DNA of 64,000 nucleotides from Segniliparus rugosus ATCC BAA-974 (lineage in GTDB: Bacteria; Actinomycetota; Actinomycetes; Mycobacteriales; Mycobacteriaceae). Position numbers and translations under genes: made by a program. Every line of letters starts with the position of its first letter. Position 1 is the first letter of the stretch. Shown one piece after another: positions 11,220 to 19,330 of this stretch. Under the pieces are notes generated by a model. It was not told the origin of the DNA. It worked only from the letters and a program-made list of their open reading frames with translations, and did no database searches. The stretch is taken from the NCBI RefSeq assembly GCF_000185725.2, contig NZ_KI391954.1, positions 1,460,185 to 1,524,184 on the forward strand. The letters run 5' to 3'.

Positions 11220-11828
11220 ATGGGGACGTATTCCAATTTCCGCAGGAGCGTTGTGGCGTGTCTGGCCGCGCTCGTCCCCGCAGGGGCGCTCGCGCTGCCC
11301 GCGACGGCCTCCGCTGAGGCCTCCGCCGCGGACTGCGCCGAGCTGAGCACCCTGTACTCCTCGTTCATCATCGTGGTCAAAGACGTGTTCGACCCGAAGG
11401 ACGTCCAGGCGCTCGAGCACGGCGGGAGCTTCGACGACAAGAAAATGGACAGCACCATCGACAAGCGGCTCGACGAGGTCGATCCCATCACCGGGAAGCC
11501 CCGGATCGAGCTGTTCCTCGAGCATCTGCGCGACCTCGACGCGCTCGCGCACGACGCGGACGGCAAGCTCGAGGACCCCGAAGCCGCCGAGGCGGTCGAG
11601 AAGCTCGCAGACGGCCTCGACAACTATCTGGGCCTGATCGACCGGCTCAAGAGCGCGCACGGCGAAGCCGAGGACCAGGACGGCTCTGACACGGACTCGC
11701 CGGAGCCCGCCGACGCGGAGGGCTCGGACAAAGACGACTTCGGGGCCGAGGCCGCTTTGGCCAGTTTCAACAGCGGCATCGACGCGTTCACCGATTATCT
11801 GGACAAATCGGGCTGCGACAGGGCGTAG
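11220..11828 (+). CDS. Secreted hypothetical protein, tandem paralogue 1
   Basis: 202 residues starting at the ATG at 11220, with GAGAGGA about ten bases upstream. A Sec signal peptide (VVACLAALVPAGALALPATA) ends at ATASAEA. The mature protein is acidic and probably helical, begins with a Cys (AADCAELSTLYSSF) and ends with a second Cys (DKSGCDRA), which suggests one disulfide framing a helical domain. A low-complexity acidic linker (residues about 155-172) precedes the last helix. It is a paralogue of the gene at 11968, with two DNA blocks identical between them. The family is not one I can name, and function is unknown. Confidence 0.72.
   Translation: MGTYSNFRRSVVACLAALVPAGALALPATASAEASAADCAELSTLYSSFIIVVKDVFDPKDVQALEHGGSFDDKKMDSTIDKRLDEVDPITGKPRIELFLEHLRDLDALAHDADGKLEDPEAAEAVEKLADGLDNYLGLIDRLKSAHGEAEDQDGSDTDSPEPADAEGSDKDDFGAEAALASFNSGIDAFTDYLDKSGCDRA
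11262..11366 (+). repeat. Identical block A shared by the two tandem secreted-protein genes
   Basis: 105 bases identical to 12010-12114 (offset 748). It encodes the signal peptide and the first mature residues. Confidence 0.9.
11511..11621 (+). repeat. Identical block B shared by the two tandem secreted-protein genes
   Basis: 111 bases identical to 12259-12369, again at an offset of exactly 748. It encodes the central helix region beginning LFLEHLRDLDALAHDADG. The sequence between blocks A and B differs strongly although its length is the same. Confidence 0.9.
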
Positions 11829-11967
11829 CGCGAAGTTCCCGGCTCCTTCCCGCAACCGGGCAGGGGCCGCAAGTTTGTTTCTTCCACCGCTCTTCTGCCG
11901 CGACAACCCCTGATCACGGGGTGATGCGCGCGCAGATTTCGAGCACGACAAGAGAGGATGATGTTCG

Positions 11968-12561
11968 ATGGGGATTTTCTCCGATGTTCAAAGGACAGCC
12001 GCGCTGTGCCTGGCCGCGCTCGTCCCCGCAGGGGCGCTCGCGCTGCCCGCGACGGCCTCCGCTGAGGCCTCCGCCGCGGACTGCGCCGAGCTGAGCACCC
12101 TGTACTCCTCGTTCCAGCTCGCGATCAAGGACGTGATCGACCAGAAGGAAGTGGACAAGGCCGTCAAGAACGGCAAAGCCGACAAGGAGGCGTTCAGCGC
12201 CGGCGTCGCCCAGCGGCTCTTCGAGACCGACCCGGTCACGGGGAAGCTCCGCATGGACCTGTTCCTCGAGCATCTGCGCGACCTCGACGCGCTCGCGCAC
12301 GACGCGGACGGCAAGCTCGAGGACCCCGAAGCCGCCGAGGCGGTCGAGAAGCTCGCAGACGGCCTCGACGGCTATCTGGCGCTCATCGACCAGCTGCGCG
12401 CCGAGGACGGCGAAGCGGCGGACGCGACCAACGACGCGGAGGAGAGCGGGAAAGCCGATCCCGAGGAAGCCTTCGACGACCTCGGGCCCGCGCTGAAGGG
12501 TTTCATGGGCGGCCTCGACGCCTTCATCGACTACCGGGACAAGGCCGACTGCGCCGCATAA
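11968..12561 (+). CDS. Secreted hypothetical protein, tandem paralogue 2
   Basis: 197 residues from the ATG at 11968; GAGAGGA lies ten bases upstream, in the same relative place as in paralogue 1. The signal peptide, the N-terminal Cys and the LFLEHLRDLDALAHDADG region are identical to paralogue 1. The segment between them (QLAIKDVIDQKEVDKAVKNG) and the C-terminal third (FDDLGPALKGFMGGLDAFID) have diverged. It ends DKADCAA, keeping the terminal Cys. The pattern suggests duplication followed by gene conversion or strong selection on two blocks. Function unknown. Confidence 0.72.
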   Translation: MGIFSDVQRTAALCLAALVPAGALALPATASAEASAADCAELSTLYSSFQLAIKDVIDQKEVDKAVKNGKADKEAFSAGVAQRLFETDPVTGKLRMDLFLEHLRDLDALAHDADGKLEDPEAAEAVEKLADGLDGYLALIDQLRAEDGEAADATNDAEESGKADPEEAFDDLGPALKGFMGGLDAFIDYRDKADCAA

Positions 12562-12587
12562 GGTCGGCGCCGGGAGCGTTGCCCCCG

Positions 12588-12593
12588 TAAAAT
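12588..12593 (+). promoter_or_regulatory. -10 box of a leaderless promoter
   Basis: TAAAAT, a near-consensus -10, ends 6 nt before the ATG at 12600. No ribosome-binding site is present. Confidence 0.65.
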
Positions 12594-12599
12594 TCCGCT

Positions 12600-13190
12600 A
12601 TGGCCCTCGTCCTGACTCCGGCTCGTCTCGTGATCGCCCTCGCCGCGTGCGCGGGCCCCGCGCTCGGGACGGCGACCGCGCACGCGGATCCACAAATCCC
12701 GACGGGAGCGATCTGCGACGCGGTCGCCCCGATCGTGGCGGACCCGCAGGAGGCTCAGGACGACGAAGACGGCCGGCCCGACCCGGCGCAAAGCCTCGTC
12801 AAAGCGCAGCAAGCCCAAGAGGTTCTCAACCGGATCCAGCAGAACGAGGGGTTGACGAGCGGAGCCTCGGGGGCGGCCATCAACGCGGTCATAAGCGCCG
12901 CCCAGACAGGCGACCTCGGCAACGTGGCGGCCGCAGCCTCCGGCCTTGCGAACAGTTTGCTCCCGCAGATGACCGACCAGAGCGGAAAAGAGGATCCCGA
13001 CGCAGACGACGAGTCCGGCGATCGGGGCCGACCCCCGGCGGCGAGCCCTGTCCAGGGCAAACCGCTGGTAGACCCCGGCGTGCTCGACGCGGCGAGGGCG
13101 ATGGTGCGCCAGGACTGCGAGCAGCTCAGGGCGGACCCGGAGCCGCCCGGCTCTTCCTCGGACGGCTCTTCCTCGGGCGACGCGAACTAG
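12600..13190 (+). CDS. Secreted hypothetical protein
   Basis: 196 residues. The N-terminus MALVLTPARLVIALAACAGP is a signal peptide with likely cleavage after AHA (ATAHADPQ). The mature part has an early Cys (GAICDAVAPIVADP), a Gln/Ala-rich helical centre and a late Cys (VRQDCEQL), followed by a Ser/Gly-rich tail. This again is the plan of a small secreted helical domain framed by two cysteines, as in its upstream neighbours, but with no clear sequence identity to them. No known family is recognised. Transcription is probably leaderless. Confidence 0.65.
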   Translation: MALVLTPARLVIALAACAGPALGTATAHADPQIPTGAICDAVAPIVADPQEAQDDEDGRPDPAQSLVKAQQAQEVLNRIQQNEGLTSGASGAAINAVISAAQTGDLGNVAAAASGLANSLLPQMTDQSGKEDPDADDESGDRGRPPAASPVQGKPLVDPGVLDAARAMVRQDCEQLRADPEPPGSSSDGSSSGDAN

Positions 13191-13197
13191 CGCCGCG

Positions 13198-13635
13198 CTA
13201 GCCCAGGCCCAGCTCGCTGGCCGCTCGGGGGTCGCTGTCCAAGAGCAGTTCGAGGCACCGTTGGTACTCCGGCTCTTCGCCGATCGCCTTCGCGGCTTTC
13301 GCGAGCGCCCCTACCGCGCGGAGAAAGCCCTGGTTCGGCTCGTGCTCCCACGGCACCGGCCCGAACCCGCGCCATCCGTTGCGACGCAGCTGGTCAAGGC
13401 CCCGGTGGTAACCGGTGCGGGCGTAGGCGTACGCGGTCACCGGCGCGTTCTGCTCGAGCGCGGCTTCCGCGAGGATCGCCCAGGCCAAGGAGAACTCCGG
13501 ATGCCTCGCCGCCACATCGGAGCCGTCCTGGCCTTGCGCGAGCAAATCCTCGGCGGCTTCGTTGCCGGGGAGCAGGGTCGGCGCGGGGCCGAGAAGGTCA
13601 CGTCCATAAGTCACATCGCTTATTCTGTCATCCAT
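13198..13635 (-). CDS. DUF3151 family protein (Rv0360c-like)
   Basis: 145 residues from the ATG at 13635, or 138 from a GTG at 13614. The C-terminal half is diagnostic of DUF3151: GYHRGLDQLRRNGWRGFGPV, then PWEHEPNQGFLRAV and EEPEYQRCLELLLDSDPRA. These look like TPR-type helices of a soluble protein. In M. tuberculosis the homologue Rv0360c is divergent from the membrane protein Rv0361, and the same pair occurs here. The ATG overlaps the start codon of the divergent gene by two bases, so one of the two starts may be wrong. Function unknown. Confidence 0.85.
   Translation of the reverse strand: MDDRISDVTYGRDLLGPAPTLLPGNEAAEDLLAQGQDGSDVAARHPEFSLAWAILAEAALEQNAPVTAYAYARTGYHRGLDQLRRNGWRGFGPVPWEHEPNQGFLRAVGALAKAAKAIGEEPEYQRCLELLLDSDPRAASELGLG
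13621..13626 (+). promoter_or_regulatory. -10 box of a leaderless promoter (Rv0361-like gene)
   Basis: TATTCT ends 7 nt before the ATG at 13634. The box lies inside the first codons of the divergent DUF3151 gene if that gene starts at 13635. Confidence 0.55.
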
Positions 13636-14137
13636 GAGCGAGGCTGGCCAAGGGGGCGGGACAGAACCGAGGCTCAAGAAGACCAAAACGCTCTGGGCGG
13701 CCAGCGCCGCGAGCGCGGCCGTCGCCCTCCTCGTCGTGTGCGGCTTCGCGCTGCACGTCCGGCCAGGGCCGCGCCACGCCGAGGCAAAGCGCACGGCGGA
13801 CGCGCCCGTGCGCGACGCGGTCGCCGCTTATGTGGCCGCGCTCGCGGACGGCGACCTCCCGAAGCTGAGGGAGTTGACCTGCTCCGGCTACCACGACGGC
13901 TTTTTCAGCACGGTAGACCCCGAGCAGTACCGGCTGGCCCACCAGGACGAGACGGCGGCGGGCGACATCCTCCAGCTCGACAGCGTCGGCGCGGTGACGC
14001 TCACGCCGCCGACCGCGCAGGCGGAGGCCATCGCGCACTTCCAGTCCGACCCTCGGCCGAGACGCCTGCTGTTCTCGCTGCGCCAGTCGGGCGGGCGATG
14101 GCAGATCTGCGAACCGGAGGACCAGCACGCCCGATAG
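13634..14137 (+). CDS. Membrane-anchored protein with NTF2/DUF4878-like domain (Rv0361-like)
   Basis: 167 residues. A short cytoplasmic basic N-terminus (RLKKTKTLW) precedes one membrane segment (AASAASAAVALLVVCGFAL, about residues 22-40). The outside part starts with a helix (VRDAVAAYVAALADGDLPKL), has a Cys pair (LTCSGYHD and WQICEPE) and ends in beta strands, matching the NTF2-like fold common in mycobacterial exported proteins. It is divergent from DUF3151 as in M. tuberculosis. Probably leaderless. No enzymatic residue set is obvious. Confidence 0.75.
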   Translation: MSEAGQGGGTEPRLKKTKTLWAASAASAAVALLVVCGFALHVRPGPRHAEAKRTADAPVRDAVAAYVAALADGDLPKLRELTCSGYHDGFFSTVDPEQYRLAHQDETAAGDILQLDSVGAVTLTPPTAQAEAIAHFQSDPRPRRLLFSLRQSGGRWQICEPEDQHAR

Positions 14138-14160
14138 CGCCGCAGACCGCCGACCGAGCG

Positions 14161-15198
14161 TCAGCGGGCCGAGATGGACTTGCCGGTGGCGCCGAGGTCG
14201 GCGACGGCCTGGACGACGCGCTCGGTCATCGAGGCCTCGGCCTTCTTCAGGTAGCTGCGCGGGTCGTAGACCTTCTTGTTGCCGACCTCGCCGTCGATCT
14301 TGAGCACGCCGTCGTAGTTGGTGAACATGTGCCCGGCGAGCGGCCTGGTGAAGGCGTACTGCGTGTCGGTGTCCACGTTCATCTTGACGACCCCGTACTT
14401 GAGCGAGTCTTCGATCTCGGACTTCAGCGAGCCCGAGCCGCCGTGGAAGACGAAGTCGAACGGCTTGGAGCCCTCCGCCAGGCCGAGCTTGGCCGCTGCG
14501 ACCCGCTGCCCCTCGGCGAGGACTTCGGGGCGCAGCTTCACGTTGCCGGGCTTGTAGACGCCGTGCACGTTGCCGAAGGTGGCGGCCAGCAGGTACTGGC
14601 CCTTGTCGCCCGCGCCGAGGACGCTGATGGTCTTCTCGAAGTCCTCGGAGCTTGTGTACAGCTTCTCGTTGATCTCGGCCTCGACGCCGTCCTCCTCGCC
14701 GCCGACGACGCCGATCTCGATCTCGAGAATGATCTTGGCTTTGACCGCCGAGGCGAGCAGCTCCTCGGCGATGGCGAGGTTCTCGTCGATGGGCACCGCC
14801 GAGCCGTCCCACATGTGGGACTGGAACAGCGGAGGCTTGCCCGCGTTCACGCGCTCCTGCGAGATGGCCAAGAGCGGGCGGACGTAGGTGTCGAGCTTGT
14901 CCTTGGGGCAGTGGTCGGTGTGCAGCGCGACGGTGACGTCGTACTTCGCGGCCACCACATGGGCGAATTCCGCGAGCGCGACAGCTCCGACCACCATGTC
15001 CTTCACGCCGAGGCCGGAGCCGAACTCCGCGCCGCCGGTGGAGAACTGGATGATCCCGTCGCTGCCCGCGTCGGCGAAGCCTTTGATCGCCGCGTTGATC
15101 GTCTCCGAAGAGGTGCAGTTAATGGCGGGGAAGGCGTAGCTGCCCTCTTTCGCCTTGCGAAGCATCTCGGCGTAAGCCTCAGGAGTGGCGATGGGCAT
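14161..15198 (-). CDS. fba: Fructose-bisphosphate aldolase, class II
   Basis: 345 residues from the ATG at 15198, with AGAGGA ten bases upstream. It is a zinc-dependent glycolytic/gluconeogenic enzyme splitting fructose-1,6-bisphosphate into DHAP and glyceraldehyde-3-phosphate. Visible features are HTDHCPKDKLD with the zinc-binding His, the FQSHMWDGSAVP segment, EIEIGVVGGEEDGVEAEINE, TFGNVHGVYKPGNVKL with another metal ligand, and FVFHGGSGS at the phosphate site. The neighbourhood (DUF3151/Rv0361-like on one side, DedA on the other) matches Rv0360c-Rv0364 of M. tuberculosis. Confidence 0.97.
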   Translation of the reverse strand: MPIATPEAYAEMLRKAKEGSYAFPAINCTSSETINAAIKGFADAGSDGIIQFSTGGAEFGSGLGVKDMVVGAVALAEFAHVVAAKYDVTVALHTDHCPKDKLDTYVRPLLAISQERVNAGKPPLFQSHMWDGSAVPIDENLAIAEELLASAVKAKIILEIEIGVVGGEEDGVEAEINEKLYTSSEDFEKTISVLGAGDKGQYLLAATFGNVHGVYKPGNVKLRPEVLAEGQRVAAAKLGLAEGSKPFDFVFHGGSGSLKSEIEDSLKYGVVKMNVDTDTQYAFTRPLAGHMFTNYDGVLKIDGEVGNKKVYDPRSYLKKAEASMTERVVQAVADLGATGKSISAR

Positions 15199-15329
15199 GA
15201 AGCGCGATCCTCTCGTGGTCTGTCGTGGTCCTGACCAGTCCAGGCTACCCGCCCCGCCGGTCCTGCGCGCCTCGGGCCTCGCCACACCGACGCGCTGCCC
15301 GCGAGCGCATGTTGTTCAGAAATATCGGC

Positions 15330-15335
15330 TACCCT
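15330..15335 (+). promoter_or_regulatory. -10 box of a leaderless promoter (DedA gene)
   Basis: TACCCT ends 7 nt before the GTG at 15343. No ribosome-binding site precedes the GTG. Confidence 0.45.
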
Positions 15336-15342
15336 CTCGGTC

Positions 15343-16098
15343 GTGATCGCTCAGACTCTCGCCGAAGCCGCGCTGGCGCTGCCGCAAACGGCGAACCTCG
15401 CCCTTCCGAAGTACTTCGACCCGCAGTGGCTGCTCACCGAGTCGCAGTTCGCGAAGGCCGTGCTCCCCCTCATCGCCGTCATCGTCCTCATCGAGACCGG
15501 CTTGTTCTTCCCCTTCCTCCCCGGCGACTCCCTGCTCTTCACCGCGGGCCTGCTGGCCACGACGCAGGCCGAGCACGGCCGCTTCCCCGCGCTGTGGCAG
15601 GTGATGCTGGTGGCCACTGTGGCCGCGATCACCGGCGACAACCTCTCGTATTGGATCGGCAGACGGACCGGTCCCGCGCTCTTCAAAAACCCGGACTCGT
15701 TGCTCTTGAAGCCGAAGTACCTCGAAACGACCAGCGCGTTCTTCGCCAAGCACGGCAAGAAGACTCTGCTCATCGGCCATTTCGCGCCCGCGGTGCGCAC
15801 CTTCATCCCGCCGTCGGCAGGGGCGAGCGGGATGCCGTACCGCCGGTTCCTTCCCTTCGACGTCGTCGGCGTCGTGCTCTGGACGGTCGGGCTGACCTGG
15901 CTCGGCTCCCTGCTCGGGCAGTTCGAGTTCATCAAGAACCACGTCGACCTGATCGTCATCCTCGTCATCGTGGTCACCATCGCGCCCGTCGCGGTCGGAG
16001 CCCTGCGCGCCCGCCTGTCCGGCTCCGTCGAAGCCGAGCCGGCCGAGACTCCGGAGGAGGCGCTGCACGCGATCGAGGAAGCGACCGCCAAGGACTAG
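15343..16098 (+). CDS. DedA/SNARE-associated family membrane protein (Rv0364-like)
   Basis: 251 residues starting at a GTG. Several membrane segments are visible (VLPLIAVIVLIETGLFFPFL, later VMLVATVAAITGDNLSYWIG and DVVGVVLWTVGLTWLGSLLG, and a last one near VIVTIAP). Family signatures are the FFPFLPGDSLLFTAG loop with the key acidic residue and the FAPAVRTFIPPSAGASGMPYR segment. DedA proteins act in undecaprenyl-phosphate or phospholipid recycling at the membrane. It is divergent from fba as in related genomes. The C-terminal tail is acidic and soluble. Confidence 0.9.
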   Translation: MIAQTLAEAALALPQTANLALPKYFDPQWLLTESQFAKAVLPLIAVIVLIETGLFFPFLPGDSLLFTAGLLATTQAEHGRFPALWQVMLVATVAAITGDNLSYWIGRRTGPALFKNPDSLLLKPKYLETTSAFFAKHGKKTLLIGHFAPAVRTFIPPSAGASGMPYRRFLPFDVVGVVLWTVGLTWLGSLLGQFEFIKNHVDLIVILVIVVTIAPVAVGALRARLSGSVEAEPAETPEEALHAIEEATAKD

Positions 16099-16186
16099 CC
16101 GCGCACAGCGGACCGGCAGCAAGCCCGCAGGAACTTTCGGCTTCTTCTCAGCTTCGTCTTGGCTTGCCCTGACAGGCTGCAACACC

Positions 16187-18124
16187 ATGGACACTGCGCT
16201 TGGCCTCCCTGGGCGGCTCTCGCCAAGGGAACGCCTCTGGCTCGGCCTCCTGCTGCTCGCCACGGCGGCGCTCTACTGCTGGAACATCTCGATCAACGGC
16301 TGGGCGAACCCGTTCTACGCCGCCGCGGTCCAGGCCGGCTCGCACGACTGGCGCGCGTGGTTCTTCGGCAGCCTCGACGCGCAGAACTTCATCACCGTGG
16401 ACAAGCCGCCCGCCTCGCTGTGGCTCATGGGCCTCTCCTGCCGGGTCTTCGGCTTCTCCAGCGCCGCCATGCTCGTGCCCGAGGCGCTGCTCGCGGTCGC
16501 GACCGTCGCCGTGCTGTACTTCGCGGTGCGCCGGGCGGCAGGCCACGGGGCGGGGATGGCCGCCGGGGCGATTTTCGCGCTCACCCCTGCGACGGCGGTG
16601 ATCTTCCGCTACAACAACCCGGACGCCCTCATGGTGTTCTCCATGGCCCTCGGCGGATATTTCCTCGTCCGCGCGCTCACCGCCGAGCGCGGGAAGGCCG
16701 CGACGTGGTGGCTCGCCGCGTGCGGCGGCGCGCTCGGCTTCGCCTTCCTCGCCAAAATGCTCGAAGGGCTCATCGTCCTGCCCGCCTTCGGGCTCGCGTA
16801 CCTTGTGGCGGGGCGCGGCTCGGTGAAAGCGCGGCTCGGCGCGCTGCTCGCAGGAGCCGGGGCGGTCGTGGCCTCCTCGGGCTGGTGGGTGCTCGCCGTC
16901 ACGCTCACCCCGTCGTCCGCCAGGCCCTATGTAGGCGGGTCCACCGACGACAGCGTCATGGACCTCGTCCTCGGCTACAACGGGTTGCAGCGAGTGCTCG
17001 GCGGGGACAAACACCACCGGTGGCTCCCGCAGGGCCCGAACGGCGAAGCAGAACAGCGCGTCGGCGCGCTCATGAGCCGAGAGCCGGGCCTCGGGCGGCT
17101 GTTCACCGGCGACATCGCCGCCCAGATCGACTGGCTGCTGCCGACCGCGCTGCTCGCTCTGGTCCTCGGCGCGTGGCTCCGGGCCCGCGAGCCCCGAACC
17201 GACCTGGTCCGCGCCTCGCACATCCTGTGGGGCGGCTGGCTGCTCACCGGATTCTTCCTCTTCTCCTTCATGAACCACGGCATGCACACCTACTACGTGG
17301 TGGCGATGGCCCCTGCTCTCGCCGCGACCATCGCCACGACGCTCTGGCAGCTCTGGGGCGCTCGGGACCGCTGGGCCGGCCGGACCGGGCTCGCCATGTT
17401 GACGCTGAGCGCGGGGACCACCGCCTTCCTGCTCTTGCGCCGCTCCCCCGACTGGTACCCGGCGCTGCGCTGGGCGGTCCTTCTCGGCTCGGTCCTCGCC
17501 GCCGCGCTGCTGCTCCCGCGCCGCGCCGCCGCGTCGCCGAGGTGGGGATCAATCGCGGCGGGACTCGCGCTGCTCGTGTCGCTCACCGGCACGGCCTCCT
17601 ACGCCCTCGCCACCGTCGCGAGCCCCAAAACCGGAGGGAGCCCTTCGGCCGGCCCGAACGTCGGCGGCCAAAACGCCCTGCCCCGGCGGACGATATCCGC
17701 CTCCCCCGAACTGGTCGCGCTGTTGCAGCGCGCCGGAGCGCAGAGCGCCCGGCTCAAGTGGGCCGCAGCCGTCGAGCGCTCCTCGAACGCGGCGAACCTG
17801 ATGCTGGCCTCGGGCGCGCCGGTGATCGCGATCGGCGGCTTCACCGGCTCCGACCCGACCCCCGACCTCGGCGAGTTTATCGCCATGGCCGCATCGGGCG
17901 AGGTCCGCTACTTCCTCAACCGGATTCCGGGCAAGGACGACACGAATGGCCCGCCGCAGCAGACGGGCGAATGCGGCGCCGCGAATCCCGGCGGCCCCGC
18001 GCGATGCGCCCAGGGCAAGGACACCGCCGGCCCGCAGATCGAGGCGTGGGTCAAAGCCCATACGCCCGCCCCCGCCGTATTCGGCGATGTCGAGGTCTAC
18101 GACCTCGCGAAGCTCGCCGAATGA
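16187..18124 (+). CDS. PMT/ArnT-like membrane glycosyltransferase (family 39 type)
   Basis: 645-residue polytopic protein with ten or more membrane spans. The first extracytoplasmic loop carries FYAAAVQAGSHDWRAWFFGS and NFITVDKPPASLWLMGLS; the Asp-Lys-Pro-Pro region is diagnostic for the PMT_2 transferases that move a sugar from a polyprenyl-phosphate donor to a cell-envelope acceptor. RYNNPDALMVF and the FSFMNHGMHTYYVVAM span are also typical. The C-terminal roughly 160 residues are soluble and probably outside the membrane. The substrate sugar and acceptor are not known. It ends just before the convergent SpoU methylase gene (18126). Confidence 0.85.
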   Translation: MDTALGLPGRLSPRERLWLGLLLLATAALYCWNISINGWANPFYAAAVQAGSHDWRAWFFGSLDAQNFITVDKPPASLWLMGLSCRVFGFSSAAMLVPEALLAVATVAVLYFAVRRAAGHGAGMAAGAIFALTPATAVIFRYNNPDALMVFSMALGGYFLVRALTAERGKAATWWLAACGGALGFAFLAKMLEGLIVLPAFGLAYLVAGRGSVKARLGALLAGAGAVVASSGWWVLAVTLTPSSARPYVGGSTDDSVMDLVLGYNGLQRVLGGDKHHRWLPQGPNGEAEQRVGALMSREPGLGRLFTGDIAAQIDWLLPTALLALVLGAWLRAREPRTDLVRASHILWGGWLLTGFFLFSFMNHGMHTYYVVAMAPALAATIATTLWQLWGARDRWAGRTGLAMLTLSAGTTAFLLLRRSPDWYPALRWAVLLGSVLAAALLLPRRAAASPRWGSIAAGLALLVSLTGTASYALATVASPKTGGSPSAGPNVGGQNALPRRTISASPELVALLQRAGAQSARLKWAAAVERSSNAANLMLASGAPVIAIGGFTGSDPTPDLGEFIAMAASGEVRYFLNRIPGKDDTNGPPQQTGECGAANPGGPARCAQGKDTAGPQIEAWVKAHTPAPAVFGDVEVYDLAKLAE

Positions 18125-18125
18125 C

Positions 18126-18788
18126 TCATTGCCAACGTTGCGCCAAGTCCGCGTGCTGGCGCACCCACGCGTGCATGGCGATCCCGGCGGCCACGCCGAC
18201 GTTGATGCTGCGCGTCGAGCCGAACTGCGCGATGGCCAGCGCGCTCTGCGCCGTCCCGCGCAGCTCGGGCGAGAGGCCGGTCCCCTCCTGGCCGAAGAGC
18301 AGCGCGCACCGCCGGGGCAGCGCGAACGTCTCCATCGGCTCCGCGCCAGGGGTGTTGTCCACGGCGATCACGGCGAGGCCGCGCCCGGCGGCGTAGTCCG
18401 CGAACGCTTGCGCCGTCGCGTGGTGGTGGACGTGCTGATAGCGGTCGGTGACCATCGCGCCGCGCCGGTTCCAGCGCCTGCGCCCGACGATATGCACCGC
18501 TTCGGCGAGAAAGGCGTTCGCGGTGCGGACTATGGTGCCGATGTTCGCGTCGTGGGCGAGGTTCTCGATCACGACGTGGAACGGGTGCCGTCTTCGGTCG
18601 AGGTCGGCGACCACGGCGTCGCGGCGCCAATACCGGTACGCGTCGACCACGTTGCGCCGGTCGCCGCCCGAGAGCAGCTCGGGGTCGTACTTGGGGTCGG
18701 CCGGCCACGGTCCTTCCCACGGGCCGACTCCGACCTCGGCGGCTCCCCATTCGGTGGGTCCGGCTCCGTCCTCGCTGGGACCGCTCAC
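18126..18788 (-). CDS. SpoU/TrmH-family RNA 2'-O-methyltransferase (Rv0380c-like)
   Basis: 220 residues. The three SPOUT motifs are present: NIGTIVRTANAF (motif 1), LLFGQEGTGLSPEL (motif 2) and STRSINVGVAAGIAMH (motif 3), which form the knotted SAM-binding site. An N-terminal extension of about 40 residues is acidic and Gly/Pro-rich. The target could be a ribose in rRNA or tRNA. Its ATG overlaps the pyrE stop by 4 bases (18785-18788), so it is the last gene of the run clpB - Rv0383c-like - SDR - pyrE - spoU. Confidence 0.9.
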   Translation of the reverse strand: MSGPSEDGAGPTEWGAAEVGVGPWEGPWPADPKYDPELLSGGDRRNVVDAYRYWRRDAVVADLDRRRHPFHVVIENLAHDANIGTIVRTANAFLAEAVHIVGRRRWNRRGAMVTDRYQHVHHHATAQAFADYAAGRGLAVIAVDNTPGAEPMETFALPRRCALLFGQEGTGLSPELRGTAQSALAIAQFGSTRSINVGVAAGIAMHAWVRQHADLAQRWQ

Positions 18789-19330
18789 AGCCCGACGTCG
18801 GCGAGGCCGAGCAGCGCGCGGTACGGCACGCCCTCCGCCTCGATCACCTTGTCCGCGCCTGTCGCCCGGTCCACCACCGTCGCGACGCCGACCACCTCGG
18901 CTCCCGCCTCGCGCAGCGCGCGGATCGCGGTGAGCGGCGAATTGCCCGTGGTGGTGGTGTCCTCGACGACGAGGACCCGCCTGCCTTCCACGGACGGCCC
19001 TTCGACCCTGCGCCGCATCCCGTGGGACTTCTGCTCCTTGCGGACCACGAACGCGTCGAGCGGGCGGCCAGACGCGTGCAGCATGGACGTGGCGACCGGG
19101 TCCGCCCCAAGCGTCAAGCCGCCGACCGCGGCGAAATCCCAGTCCGCAGTGCGCTCGCGCAGCAGCTGGCCGATCAACGGCGCGCCCCGGTGGTGCAGCG
19201 TGACCCTGCGCAAGTCCACGTAGTACTGCGCGGTCGCGCCGGAGGACAAGACGACTTCGCCGTGCACGACCGCGAGGTCGCGCACCAGCGCTGCGAGTTC
19301 TGCGAGCGCAGCGGGGCTATGTGCGGCCAC
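18785..19330 (-). CDS. pyrE: Orotate phosphoribosyltransferase
   Basis: 181 residues. It couples orotate with PRPP to form OMP in pyrimidine synthesis. The PRPP motif reads VLVVEDTTTTGNS and is preceded by the flexible loop VVRKEQKSHGMRRRVEGP; AQYYVDLRRVTLH near the start binds the substrate. It overlaps the upstream SDR gene end by 14 bases and the downstream methylase start by 4. Its place next to clpB and the methylase matches Rv0382c. Confidence 0.95.
   Translation of the reverse strand: MAAHSPAALAELAALVRDLAVVHGEVVLSSGATAQYYVDLRRVTLHHRGAPLIGQLLRERTADWDFAAVGGLTLGADPVATSMLHASGRPLDAFVVRKEQKSHGMRRRVEGPSVEGRRVLVVEDTTTTGNSPLTAIRALREAGAEVVGVATVVDRATGADKVIEAEGVPYRALLGLADVGL

Noticed and set aside
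16159-18396. A 745-codon plus-strand frame
   Set aside because: Shifted frame of the PMT-like glycosyltransferase; Arg/Ala/Pro-rich and without membrane segments.
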